NCBI RefSeq assembly: GCF_024679095.1 | Contig: NW_026111819.1 | Span: 186,001-250,000 of the forward strand | DNA length: 64,000 nt | From: Eriocheir sinensis | Taxonomy: Eukaryota > Arthropoda > Malacostraca > Decapoda > Varunidae | Reading direction: 5' to 3' | In this document: in pieces, positions 48,198 to 64,000 of the stretch | How the letters are laid out: the number at the start of each line of letters is the position of its first letter | Position numbering within the stretch: position 1 is the first letter of the stretch | Program-made: the position numbers and the translations under genes | Notes under the pieces: model-generated | Seen by the model: only the letters and a program-made list of their open reading frames with translations | Told to the model about the DNA's origin: nothing | Database searches by the model: none

Positions 48198-48787
48198 GCA
48201 TTTCTTATTAAAATATATATACCAAAATACACATAAAAAAATTAAATTTGTATTGAAATAAATATACAAAATGCACATACAATAAGGTAAATTTGTATTG
48301 AAAGAGATATGCAAAAATATATATAAAACAATGTAAATTTGTTTCAAAATATATATACGACTACAAATAAAAAAACGTAGATTTCTATAAAAATATATAT
48401 ACAAAATACACATAAAATTAAGTAAATACGTATAAAAAAATGTATTCAAAATACACATAAAATAATGTAAATTCGAATTAAAATAGATAAACAAAATACC
48501 AATAAAAGAATGTGTATTTGGATAAATATAAATATACAAAATACATATACAAAATAAACATAAAATAAGGTAGATTTGTAATAAAATATATGTACAAAAT
48601 ACACATAAAATAATGTAAATTTATATGAAAATATATATACAAATACACATAAAATACCATGAATTTGTATAAAAATATATATTCAAAATAAATATTAAAT
48701 AATGTAAAAGCGTATAAAAATATATATACAAAGTACATATAAAATAATGTAAATTCGTATCAATATAAATCAACAAAACACCAATAA

Positions 48788-48980
<193 letters not shown>

Positions 48981-51228
48981 TGAAAATAAATTTACAAAAT
49001 ACACATAACAACTAAAATATGTATTAAAATATATACAAAAATACATAGAAATAATTTGAGTTTCTATGAAAATAGATATTCAAAATACACATAAAACTAG
49101 GTAAATTTCTTTTGAAGTGTATATACAAAATAGCCATAAAATATTGTAAATTTGTGTCAAAATATATAAACAAATACACATACAAAATAAACATAAAATA
49201 AGGTAGATTTGTAATAAAATATATGTACAAAATACACATAAAATAATGTAAATTTATATGAAAATATATATACAAATACACATAAAATACCATGAATCTG
49301 TATAAAAATATATATTCAAAATAAATATTAAATAATGTAAAAGCGTATAAAAATATATATACAAAGTACATATAAAATGAAAATTAAGATGCAAAATACC
49401 TATAAAAAAACGCATTTTTTATAAAATTATTGATACCAAAATACACATAAAATATTTGATCTTGTATTAAAATAAATATACAAAATGCACATACAATAAA
49501 GTAAATCTGTATTGAAATAGATATGCAAAATACATTTAAAATAATGTAAATTTGTTTCAAAATATATATACGAATACACATAAAATAACGTAGATTTCTA
49601 TAAAATTACATATAATACATAAAATGAAGTAAATACGTATAAAAAAATGTATACAAAATACACATAAAATAATGTAAATTCGTATAAATGTAAATAAACA
49701 ATATACCAATAAAAGAATGTGTATTTGTATAAATATAAATATACAAAATGCACATAAAATAACGTAAATTTATATAAAAATATATACATAAAATAACGCA
49801 AATTTCTATAAAAATAAATGTACAAAAATGAACATTAAATAAATTTGCAAAAAAATATATATACAAAACACACATTAGATAATGTAAATGAGTATAAAAA
49901 TATGTATACAAAATACCTATGAAACAATCTAAATTCGTATCGAATTAAATTAAGAAATACCAATAAAATAATGTAATTTTGGATGAAAATATATATACAA
50001 AATACACATAAAATAACCTAAATACAAATACAAATATACACATAAAATAATTTAAAACTGAATGAAATAAATATACAGAATAAACATAAAATAAGGTAAA
50101 TTTGTAATGAAATATATGAAAAAATACACATAAAATAATATAAATTTGTATGTAAATATATATACAAATACACATTAAATAACATGAATTTGTATAAAAT
50201 TTGTATCAAAATATATACTTATACACACAATAAAATAACGTAATTTTTTTATGAAAATGTATATACAAAATATCCGTAAAATAATTTAAATATCCATATA
50301 ATAACGCATATTTGTATAAAAATATATATACAAAAATACATATAAAATAGTTAAGTTCGTATTAAAATAAATATACAAAATGCACGTACAATAAAGTAAA
50401 TTTGTATTGAAATAGATTTGCAAAATACACATCAATAATGTAAATTTGTATCAAAATATATATACGAATACTCATAAAATAGAGTAAATTTCTATGAAAA
50501 TATACATACAAAATAGATATACAAAATACACATATAACTAGTTAAATTTGTATTTAAATACATGTACAAAAAACACATAAAATAATGTAGATTTGTATGA
50601 AATGAAAAAAAATACATTTTATATAAAATATATATACAAAATACACATAGAATAATGTAAAATCATATCAAAATAAATACACAGAATATCAATAAAATAA
50701 TGTAAATTTGTATGAAAATAAAGATGCAAAATACCCATAAAATAAAGCATATTCTTATAAAAATACATATACAAAAATACACATAGATTAATCAAATTTG
50801 TATTAAAATTAATATACAAAATGCACATACAATAAGGTAAATTTGTATTGAAAAAATATGCAAAATACACATAAAATAATGTAAATTTGTTTCAAAATAT
50901 ATATACACATAAATACACATAAAATAACGCAGATTTCTATAGAAATATATATACAAAATACACTTGAAATAATGTTAATACGTATAAACATATATATACA
51001 AAATACACATTAAATAATGTTAATTCGTGTCAAAATAAATAAACAAAATATCATGAAAAGAATGTGTATTTGTATGAAAATAGATATACAAAATACACAT
51101 AAAATAACCTAAATTTGTATGAAACTATATACAAAAATACACAAAAATAATTTAAACTTGTATGAAAATAAATATACAAAAAACATATAAAATTAGGTAA
51201 ATTTGTATTGAAATACATACACAAAATA

Positions 51229-52120
51229 CACATAAAATAATGTATATTTGAATGAAAATATATAAACATATAGACTTAAAATAACGTAAATTTGTATCAA
51301 ATATATATACAAAAAACACATTAAATAATGTAAATATGTATAAAAAAATATATACAAAACACAAATAAAATAATGTAAAATCGTATCAAAATAAATACAG
51401 AAAATATTAATAAAATAATGTAAATTTGAATGAAAATTAAGATGCAAAATACCCATAAAATAATGCATTTTTTATATAAATATATATACGAAAAAACATA
51501 AAATATTTGATTTTGTATTAAAATAAATAGATATACAAAATACTCATAAAATAAGCTAAATTTGATTTGAAATATATATACAAAATACATAAAATAATGT
51601 AAATTTGTATCAAAATACTTATACAAATACATATATAATAACGTAAATTTGTATAAAAATATGTAAACAAAATACACATAAAATAATGTAAATTTGAATG
51701 AAAATATATAAACATATAGACTTAAAATAACGTAAATTTGTATCAAATATATATACAAAAAACACATTAAATAATGTAAATATGTATAAAAAAATATATA
51801 CAAAACACAAATAAAATAATGTAAAATCGTATCAAAATAAATACAGAAAATATTAATAAAATAATGTAAATTTGAATGAAAATTAAGATGCAAAATACCC
51901 ATAAAATAATGCATTTTTTATATAAATATATATACGAAAAAACATAAAATATTTGATTTTGTATTAAAATAAATAGATATACAAAATACTCATAAAATAA
52001 GCTAAATTTGATTTGAAATATATATACAAAATACATAAAATAATGTAAATTTGTATCAAAATACTTATACAAATACACATATAATAACGTAAATTTGTAT
52101 AAAAATATATAAACAAAATA
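51229..52120 (-). repeat. 446-bp tandem duplication (ten monomers)
   Basis: Copy 1 is about 51229-51674 and copy 2 about 51675-52120; the shared TATATAAACATATAGAC starts 446 bp apart. The copies are nearly identical; noted differences include TGTATATTTG versus TGTAAATTTG and ACATATATAA versus ACACATATAA. 446 bp is ten monomers, as expected from in-register unequal exchange. The equivalent place near 10440-10860 has a single copy. Confidence 0.88.
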
Positions 52121-52290
52121 CACATTAAATAATGTAAATACGTTTAAAAAAATGTACAAAATACACAAATAATCATGTAATTCGTATCAAAATAAATAGA
52201 CAAAATACCAATAAAATAATGTAAATTTCTATGAGAAAACATATACAAAATACACATAAATAACGCAAATATAAATAAAAATATATATAA

Positions 52291-54958
52291 TATAATATAT
52301 TTTTAAACATATTTAAAATATTTAATGTATATTTTGTATACATATTTTATCCAAATTTACGTTATTTTATATGTATTTGTTTATATATTTTCATAGAAAT
52401 TTACATTATTTTATGTGAGTTTTGTATATGTATTTCAATACAAATTTGCCTAACTTTATGTGTATTTTGCATATCTATTTTCAAACAAATTTAAATTATT
52501 TTTGTGTATTTTTGTATATATTTTTATACAAATTTTAGTTATTTTTTTAGTTTTTTGTATATATATTTCCCTACAAATATACATTCTTTTATTGGAATTT
52601 TGTTTATTTAATTTTTTACGAATTTACATTATTTTATGTGTATTTTGTATATATATTTTTCTACGTATTTAAATTATTTTATGTGTATTTTATATACACA
52701 TTTTCATAAAAATTTACGTTATTTTATTGTGTGTATTCGTATATATTTTGAAACAAATGTTATACAAATTCATGTTATTTTATGTGTATTTGTATATATA
52801 TTTTCATATAAATTTATATTATTTTATGTGTATTCTTACATATATTTTATTACAAATTTACATTATTTTTATGTTTATTTTGTATATTTATTTCATTCAA
52901 TTTTAAATTATTTAATGTGTATATTTGTATTTGTATTTAGGTTATTTTATGTGTGTTTTCTTTATATATTTTCATCCAAAATTACATTATTTTATTGTTA
53001 TTTTCTTTATTTAACTCGATACGAATTTAGATTATTTCATAGGTATTTTGTATACATATTTTTATACTCATTTACATTATCTAATGTGTGTTTTGTATAT
53101 ATATTTTTTATGCAAACTAAATTTATGTGCATTTTTGTACATATATTTTTATAGAAATTTAAAACGATATTTTATGTGTATTTTGTATATGTTTTCTCAT
53201 ACAAATTTACTTTATTTAATTAGTTTTTTGTTTATTTATTTTGATTCGAATGACTTGATTATTTGCGTATTTGTATATGTTTTTTCATAAAAATTTATAT
53301 TATTTCATTGGTATTTTGTTTATTTATTTTGATACGAATTACATGATTATATGTGTATTTTGTACATATTTTTTATACGTATTTACATTATTTAATGTGT
53401 ATTTTGTTTATATATTTTCATACAAATTTACCTTAATATATGTGTATTTGTATAAACATTTTGATACAAATTTACTTTATTTTATGTATTTTGTATGTAT
53501 ATATTTCAATTCAAATTTAGCTTATTTTGTGTGTATTTTGCATATATATTTTTATACAAATCTACGTTACTTTATGTGTATTCGTATATATAATTTGAAA
53601 TAAATTTATTATATGTGTATTTGTATAAATATTTTGATACAAATTTACTTTATTTCATGTATTTTGTATATATATTTCAATTCAAATTTAGCTTATTTTA
53701 TCTGTATTTTGTATATCTATTTTCATACGAATTTAATTACTTCTGTGTATTTTTGTATATAGTTTTATACAAATTTACGTTATTTTATGTGTATTTTGTA
53801 TATTTATATTTATACAAATACACATTCTTTTTTTGGTATTTTGTTTATTTATTTTGATACGAATTTACATTATTTTATGTGTAATTTGTATACATTCTTT
53901 TATACGTATTTACTTCATTTATTCATTTATTTATTTGTATATATATTTTTATAGAAATCTACGTTATTTTATGTGAATTCGTATATATATTTTGAAACAA
54001 ATTTACATTGTTTTATATGTATTTTGCATATCTATTTCATTACAGATTTACATTATTATATGTGCATTTTGTATATTTATTTTAATACAAATTATTTTTT
54101 TGTGTATTTTTGTAAATATATTTTTATAAAAAAAATGCGTTATTTTATAGGTATTTTGCATCTTTATTTTCATACAAATTTACATTATTTTATTAACATT
54201 CTGTGTATTTTTTTTGATACGATTTTACATTATTCTATTTGTGTTTTGTATATATATTTTTTATACATATTTACATTATTTAATAAGTATTTTGTATATA
54301 TATTTTATACAAATTTACGTTAATTTAAGTGTATTTGTTTATATATTTTCATTCAAATTTACATTATTTTATGTGTATTTTGTATACGTATTTCAATACA
54401 AACTTACCTAATTTTATGTGTATTTTGTATATTTATTTTCATACAAATTTAATCTATTTTTGTGTATTTTTATATATAGTTTTATACAAATTTACGTTAT
54501 TTTATGTGTATTTTATACATGTATTTTCATACAAATACACTTTCTCTTATTGATATTCTTATTTATTTTGTCACGAGTTTACATTATTTAATGTGTATTT
54601 TGTATATATATTTTTATACGTATTTACATCATTTCATGTGTATTTGTATATATATTTCTATAGCTATCTACGTTATTTTAAGTGTATTAGTATATATATT
54701 TTGAAACAAATCTTCATTATTTTATGTGTATTTTGTATATATATTTCATTACAAATTTGCCTTATTTTATGTTTATTTTTATATCTATTTTCATTCAAAT
54801 TCAAATGATTTTATGTGTATATATTTATTTGTATATACGTTCTTTTATGTGTATTTTCTATATATATTTTCATTCAAAATTACATTATTTTATCGGTATT
54901 TTGTTCATTTTTTTCGATACGAATTTAGATTATTTCATGTGTATTTTCTATACATATA
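52291..54958 (+). repeat. AT satellite block 28 (plus orientation)
   Basis: 52291-53400 follows 11046-12100 (and 354-830). 54290-54958 follows 31060-31728 and 36390-37064. The middle (53270-53930) resembles 17380-17790 with an internal partial repeat near 53600. Ends at CTATACATATACATATAG. Confidence 0.86.
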
Positions 54959-55064
54959 CATATAGAGTAAATTTCTATGAAAATATATATTGAAAATACA
55001 TATAAAATTATGTAAATAAGTATAAAAATATATATATCAAATACACCTAAAAAAATGAAAATTC
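54959..55064 (-). repeat. AT satellite block 29 (minus orientation, ~105 bp)
   Basis: Only the first two or three monomers beyond the convergent switch remain (AGAGTAAATTTCTATGAAA to AAAATGAAAATTC). At 31729 and 37065 the same minus sequence continues for kilobases, so this block was cut off by a later rearrangement. Confidence 0.84.
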
Positions 55065-55567
55065 AATATAAATTTACCTTATTGTATGTGCATTTTGTAT
55101 ATTTATTTCAATACAAATTTAAATATTTTATGTGTATTTTGGTATATATATTTTTATAAGAAATGCGCTATTTTATGGGAATTTTGCATCTTTATTTTCA
55201 TAAAAACTTACATTATTTTATTTTCATAGAAATCTACTCTATTTTATGAGTATTCGTATATATATTTTGATACAAATTTACATTATTGATGTGTATTTTG
55301 CATATCTATTTCAATACAGATTTACCTTATTGTATGTGTATTTTGTATATTTATATTAATACAAATTAATTTTTTTATGTGTATTTTTGTATAAATATAT
55401 TTCTAAAAAAAAAAATGCGTTATTTTATGGGTATTTTGCATCTTTATTTTCATACAAATTTACATTATTTTATTAATATTCTGTGTATTTATTTTGATAC
55501 GATTTTACATTATTCTATTTGTGTTTTGTATATATTTTTTTTATTCAAATTTACGTTATTTTAAGTA
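55065..55567 (+). repeat. AT satellite block 30 (plus orientation, ~500 bp)
   Basis: A mosaic of two marker regions (about 55163 and 55416), with a shortened join near 55220 (TTATTTTATTTTCATAG). It ends at ATTTTAAGTAAAAATATAT, which is also where homology to copy 1 of the large duplication begins. Confidence 0.84.
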
Positions 55568-59593
<4,026 letters not shown>

Positions 59594-61030
59594 ATGTGTA
59601 TTTTGTATATTTATTTTCATACAAATTGAAATTATTTTTGTTTATTTTTTTATATATTTTCATATAATTTTCGTTATTTAATGTGTATTTTGTATATTTA
59701 TTTTTTCTACAAATATACGTTCTTTTATCTGAATTTTCTTTATTGAATTTGTAACGAATTTACCTTATTTTGTATATCTATTTTCATACAAATTAAAATA
59801 CTTCTGTGTATTTTTGTATATAGTTTTATATAAATTTACGTTATTTTATGTGTATTTTGTATATTTATATTTATACAAATACACATATTTTATTGGTATT
59901 TTGTATATTTATTATGATACGAATTTACATTATTTTATGTGTATTTTGTATTCATTTTTTTTATACGTATTTACTTCATTTTATGTGTATTTTGTATATA
60001 TATTTTTATAGAAATCTACGTTATTTTATGTGTATTCGTATATATATTTTGAAACAAATTTACATTGTTTTATATGTATTTTGCATATCTATTTCAATAC
60101 AAATTTACCTTATTGAATGTGTTTTTTGTATATTTATTTTAATACAAATTAAATTTTTTGATGTGTATTTTGGTATATATATTTTTATAAATAAAAAAAT
60201 GCGTTATTTTATGGGTATTTTTTTAAATATTTTGATACAAATCTACATTATTTTATGTATTTTGTATATACATTTCAATTCAAATTTAGCTTATTTTATC
60301 TGTATTTTGTATATCTATTTTCATACGAATTTAATTACTTCTGTGTATTTTTGTATATAGTTTTATACAAATTTACGTTATTTTATGTGTATTTTGTATA
60401 TTTATGTTTATACAATTCACATTCTTTTATTGGTATTTTGTTTATTTATTTTGATACGAATTTACATTATTTTATGTGTATTTTGTATACATTTTCTTAT
60501 ACGTATTTACTTCATTTTATGTGTATTTTGTATATATATTTTTATACAAATCTACGTTATTTTATGTATATTCGTAAATATATTTTGAAACAAATTTACA
60601 TTGTTTTATATGTATTTTGCAGATCTATTTCAATACAGATTTACCTTATTGTATGTGTATTTTGTATATTTATTTTAATACAAATTAATTTTTTCATGTG
60701 TATTTTGGTATATATATTTTTATAAAAAATGCGTTATTTAATGGGTATTTTGCATCTTTATTTTCATACAAATTTACATTGTTTTATTAATATTCTGTGT
60801 ATTTATTTTGATACGATTTTACATTATTTTATTTGTGTTTTGTATAAATATTTTTTTATACAAATTTACATTATTTAATGTGTATTTTGTATATTTTAAA
60901 ACAAATTTACGTTATTTTATGCGCATCTGTTAAAATATTTTGATACAAATTTACATTATTTTATATATTTTGTATATATATTTCTATATAAATTTAGTTT
61001 AATTTATGTATATTTTGTATATCTATTTTC
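59594..61030 (+). repeat. AT satellite block 32 (plus orientation)
   Basis: Counterpart of 44042-45481. Marker monomers at about 60199 and 60727 (528 bp apart). The first marker here keeps the standard TTATTTTATGGG, while copy 1 has TTATTTTATATG. Confidence 0.87.
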
Positions 61031-64000
61031 ATTTCTATCAAAATAAATAAACAAAATAGCAACAAAATAATGTAAATTTGTATGAGAAAACATATACAAA
61101 TGCACATAAAATAAAGTAAATTTGCAAATTTGTATTGAAATAGATATGCAAAATACATTATAAAACAATGTAAATTTGTTTCAAAATATATATACGAATA
61201 CACATAAAATAACGTAGATTTCTATAAAAATATGTACAAAATACACATAAAATGAAGTAAATACGTATAAAAAAAATGAATACAAAAAATACATAAAAAT
61301 CGTATCAAAATAAAAAAACAAAATACCTGTAAAAGAATGTGTATTTGTAAAAATATAAATATACAAAATACACATAAAATATCGTAAATTTGTATAAAAC
61401 TATATACAAAAATACACAGAAGTAATTAAATTTGTATGAAAATATATATACAAAATACAGCTAAATTAGGCTAAATTTGAATTGAAATGTACATACAAAA
61501 TACATAAAATAATGTAAATCTGTATCAAAATATTTATACAAATACATATAATAACGTAGATTTGTTTAAAAACATATAAACAAAATACACATTATGTAAT
61601 GTAAATACGTATAGAAAATATGTACAAAATACACATATAATCATGTAATTCGTATCAAAATAAATAAACAAAATAGCAATAAAATAATGTAAATTTGTAT
61701 GAGAAAACATATACAAATAACGCAAATTTCTATAAAAATATATGTACAAAAATGCACAGAAAATAAAGTAAATTTGCAAAAAATTATATATACAAAACAC
61801 ACACTAAATAATGTAAATGCGTACATGAAATAACCTAAATTTGTATAAAACAATATACAAAAATACACAAAAATAATTTAAATTTGTTTGAAAAGAAATG
61901 TACAAAATACACATAAAATTAGGTAAATTTGTATTGAAATACATATACAAAATACACATCAAATAATGTAAATATGAATGAAAATATATAAACAAATACA
62001 CTTAAAATAACGTAAATTTGTATAAAATATATATGCAAGATACACATTAAATAATGTAAATGTGTATAAAAAATATATATACAAAAAACAAATAAAATAA
62101 TGTAAAATCGTATCAAAATAAATACACAGAATATTAATAAAATAATGTAAATTTGTATGAAAATAAAGATACAAAATTCCCCAAAATTATCGCATTTTTT
62201 ATAAAAATATATTTACCAAAATACACATAAAATATTTAAATTTGTATTGAAATAAATATGCAAAATGCATATACAGATAGGTAAATTTGTATTGAAAGAG
62301 ATATTCAAAAATACTTATAAAACAATGTAAATTTGTTTCAAAATATATATACGAATACACATAAAATAAAGTAGATTTCTATAGAAATATATATACAAAA
62401 TACATATGAAATTATGTAAATACGCATAAAAATATATATACAAAATACATATCAAATAATGTAAATTCGTGTCAAAATAAATAAACAAAATATCATGAAA
62501 AGAATGTGTATTTGTATGAAAATAGATAATAGATAATAAATTTGTATCAAATATATATGCAAGATACACATTAAATAATGTAAATATGTATAAAAAAGTA
62601 TATACAAAAAACAAATAGAATAATGTAACATCGTATCAAAATAAATACACAGAATATTAATAAAATAATGTAAATTTGTATGAAAATAAAGATGCAAAAT
62701 TCCCATAAAATAGCGCATTTCTTATAAAAATATATATACCAAAAAACACATAAAATATTTGAATTTGCATTGAAATAAATCTACAAAATGCACATACAAT
62801 AAGGTAAATTTGTATTGAAAGAGATATGCAAAAATACATATAAAACAATGTAAATTTGTTTCAAAATATATATTCGAATACAAATAAAAAAACGTAGATT
62901 TCTATAAAAATATATATACAAAATACACATAAAATTGAGTAAATACGTATAAAAAAATGTATACAAAATACACATAAAATAATGTATTTTCGAATTAAAA
63001 TAAATGTAAATTTGAATGAAAATATAAAAACAAATACACTTAAAACAACGTAAATTTGTATAAAATATATAAGCATGATACACATTAAATAATGTAAATG
63101 TGTATAAAAAAATATATACAAAAAACAAATAGAATAATGTAAAATCGTATCAAAATAAATACACAGAATATCAATAAAATAATGTAAATTTGTATGAAAA
63201 TAAAGATGCAAAATTCCCAAAAATTATCGCATTTTTTATAAAAATATATACCAAAATACACATAAAATATTTAAATTTGTATTGAAATAAATATACAAAA
63301 TGCATATACAGTAAGGTAAATTTGTATTAAAAGAGATATTCAAAAATACATATAAAACAATGTAAATTTGTTTCAAAAAATATATACGAATACACATAAA
63401 ATAAAGTAGATTTCTCTAGAAATATATATACAAAACACATATGAAATTATGTAAATACGTATAAAAATATATATACAAAATACATATCAAATAATGTAAA
63501 TTCGAGTCAAAATAAATAAACAAAATATCATGAAAAGAATGTTTATTTGTATAAAAATAGATAATAGATAATAAATTTGTATAAAATATATATCCAAGAT
63601 AGTCATTAAATAATGTAAATATGTATAAAAAAAGTATATACAAAAAACAAATAGAATAATGTAAATTCGTATCAAAATAAATACACGGAATATTAATAAA
63701 AAATGTAAATTTGTATGAAAATAAAGATGCAAAATTCCCATAAAATAGCGCATTTCTTATAAAAATATATATACCAAAATACACATAATATATTTAAATT
63801 TGTATTGAAATAAATATACAAAATGCACATACAATAAGGTAAATTTGTATTGAAAGAGATATGCAAAAATACATATAAAACAATGTAAATTTGTTTCAAA
63901 ATATATATGCGAATACAAATAAAAAAACGTAGATTTCTATAAAAATATATATACAAAATACACATAAAATTAAGTAAATACGTATAAAAAAATGTGTATT
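61031..64000 (-). repeat. AT satellite block 33 (minus orientation, runs off the window)
   Basis: Counterpart of 45482-48460 and of 3570-6320. The last bases (AAAAAATGTGTATT) may be the start of another orientation switch, but too little is present to decide. Confidence 0.86.
62191..63749 (-). repeat. Higher-order array, copy C: alternating ~520-bp units
   Basis: Markers at 62191 (type I), 62714 (type II), 63228 (type I) and 63749 (type II), spaced 523, 514 and 521 bp. The spacing pattern is closer to copy B (522, 514, 523) than to copy A (523, 519, 524), in agreement with B and C being the more recent duplicates. Confidence 0.85.

Overview
The window holds no recognisable protein-coding gene. 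It is an array of one extremely AT-rich satellite with a monomer of about 45 bp (spacings of 43-46 bp between neighbouring ATGTG landmarks in the stretch I measured; consensus about 13% G+C), interrupted once by a GC-rich, tRNA-derived SINE and six times by long (TA)n tracts. The SINE (internal Pol III B box, 31-nt poly-A tail) together with kilobase-scale satellite points to a eukaryotic, probably animal, nuclear genome in a heterochromatic or pericentromere-like setting. I cannot name the species from the sequence.

The monomer is strongly strand-asymmetric. One strand (the T strand; consensus about 25 T, 14 A, 3 G, 3 C) carries the landmarks ATTTTATGTGTATTTTG and TTTTCATACAAATTTAC around an alternating TA core. 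It has no stop codon in any frame, and 45 is divisible by 3. This explains the many long, Tyr/Phe/Ile/Leu/Cys-rich open frames with a 15-residue period, often open in all three frames at once. They are repeat artefacts. The strand given below for each satellite block is the strand on which the T-rich consensus reads.

Layout: 33 blocks alternate in orientation, with about 42 kb in minus and about 22 kb in plus orientation. Several switch points recur with nearly the same sequence (near 353/11045/52290; 7175/14770/16998/17366; 1612/12895/31728/37064/54958), so junctions have been copied along with their flanks. Over this lies a hierarchy of duplication. Marker monomers recur about every 520 bp and alternate between two types, giving a superunit of about 1,040 bp (4472-6038, 46638-48197, 62191-63749). 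There are local tandem duplications of about 446 bp (51229-52120) and 367 bp (16727-17460). There is a direct duplication of at least 8.4 kb (39634-48460 and 55568-64000, about 15.6 kb apart) and an older copy of related sequence at 3570-12100.

The SINE at 42263-42621 lies in the first copy of the 15.6-kb duplication; the matching place in the second copy (about 58195-58220) is an intact empty site. This dates the insertion after that duplication, or at least to one copy only, and gives the insertion boundaries almost to the base. The (TA)n tracts also sit at equivalent places in several paralogous copies, while other paralogues keep a short unexpanded seed.
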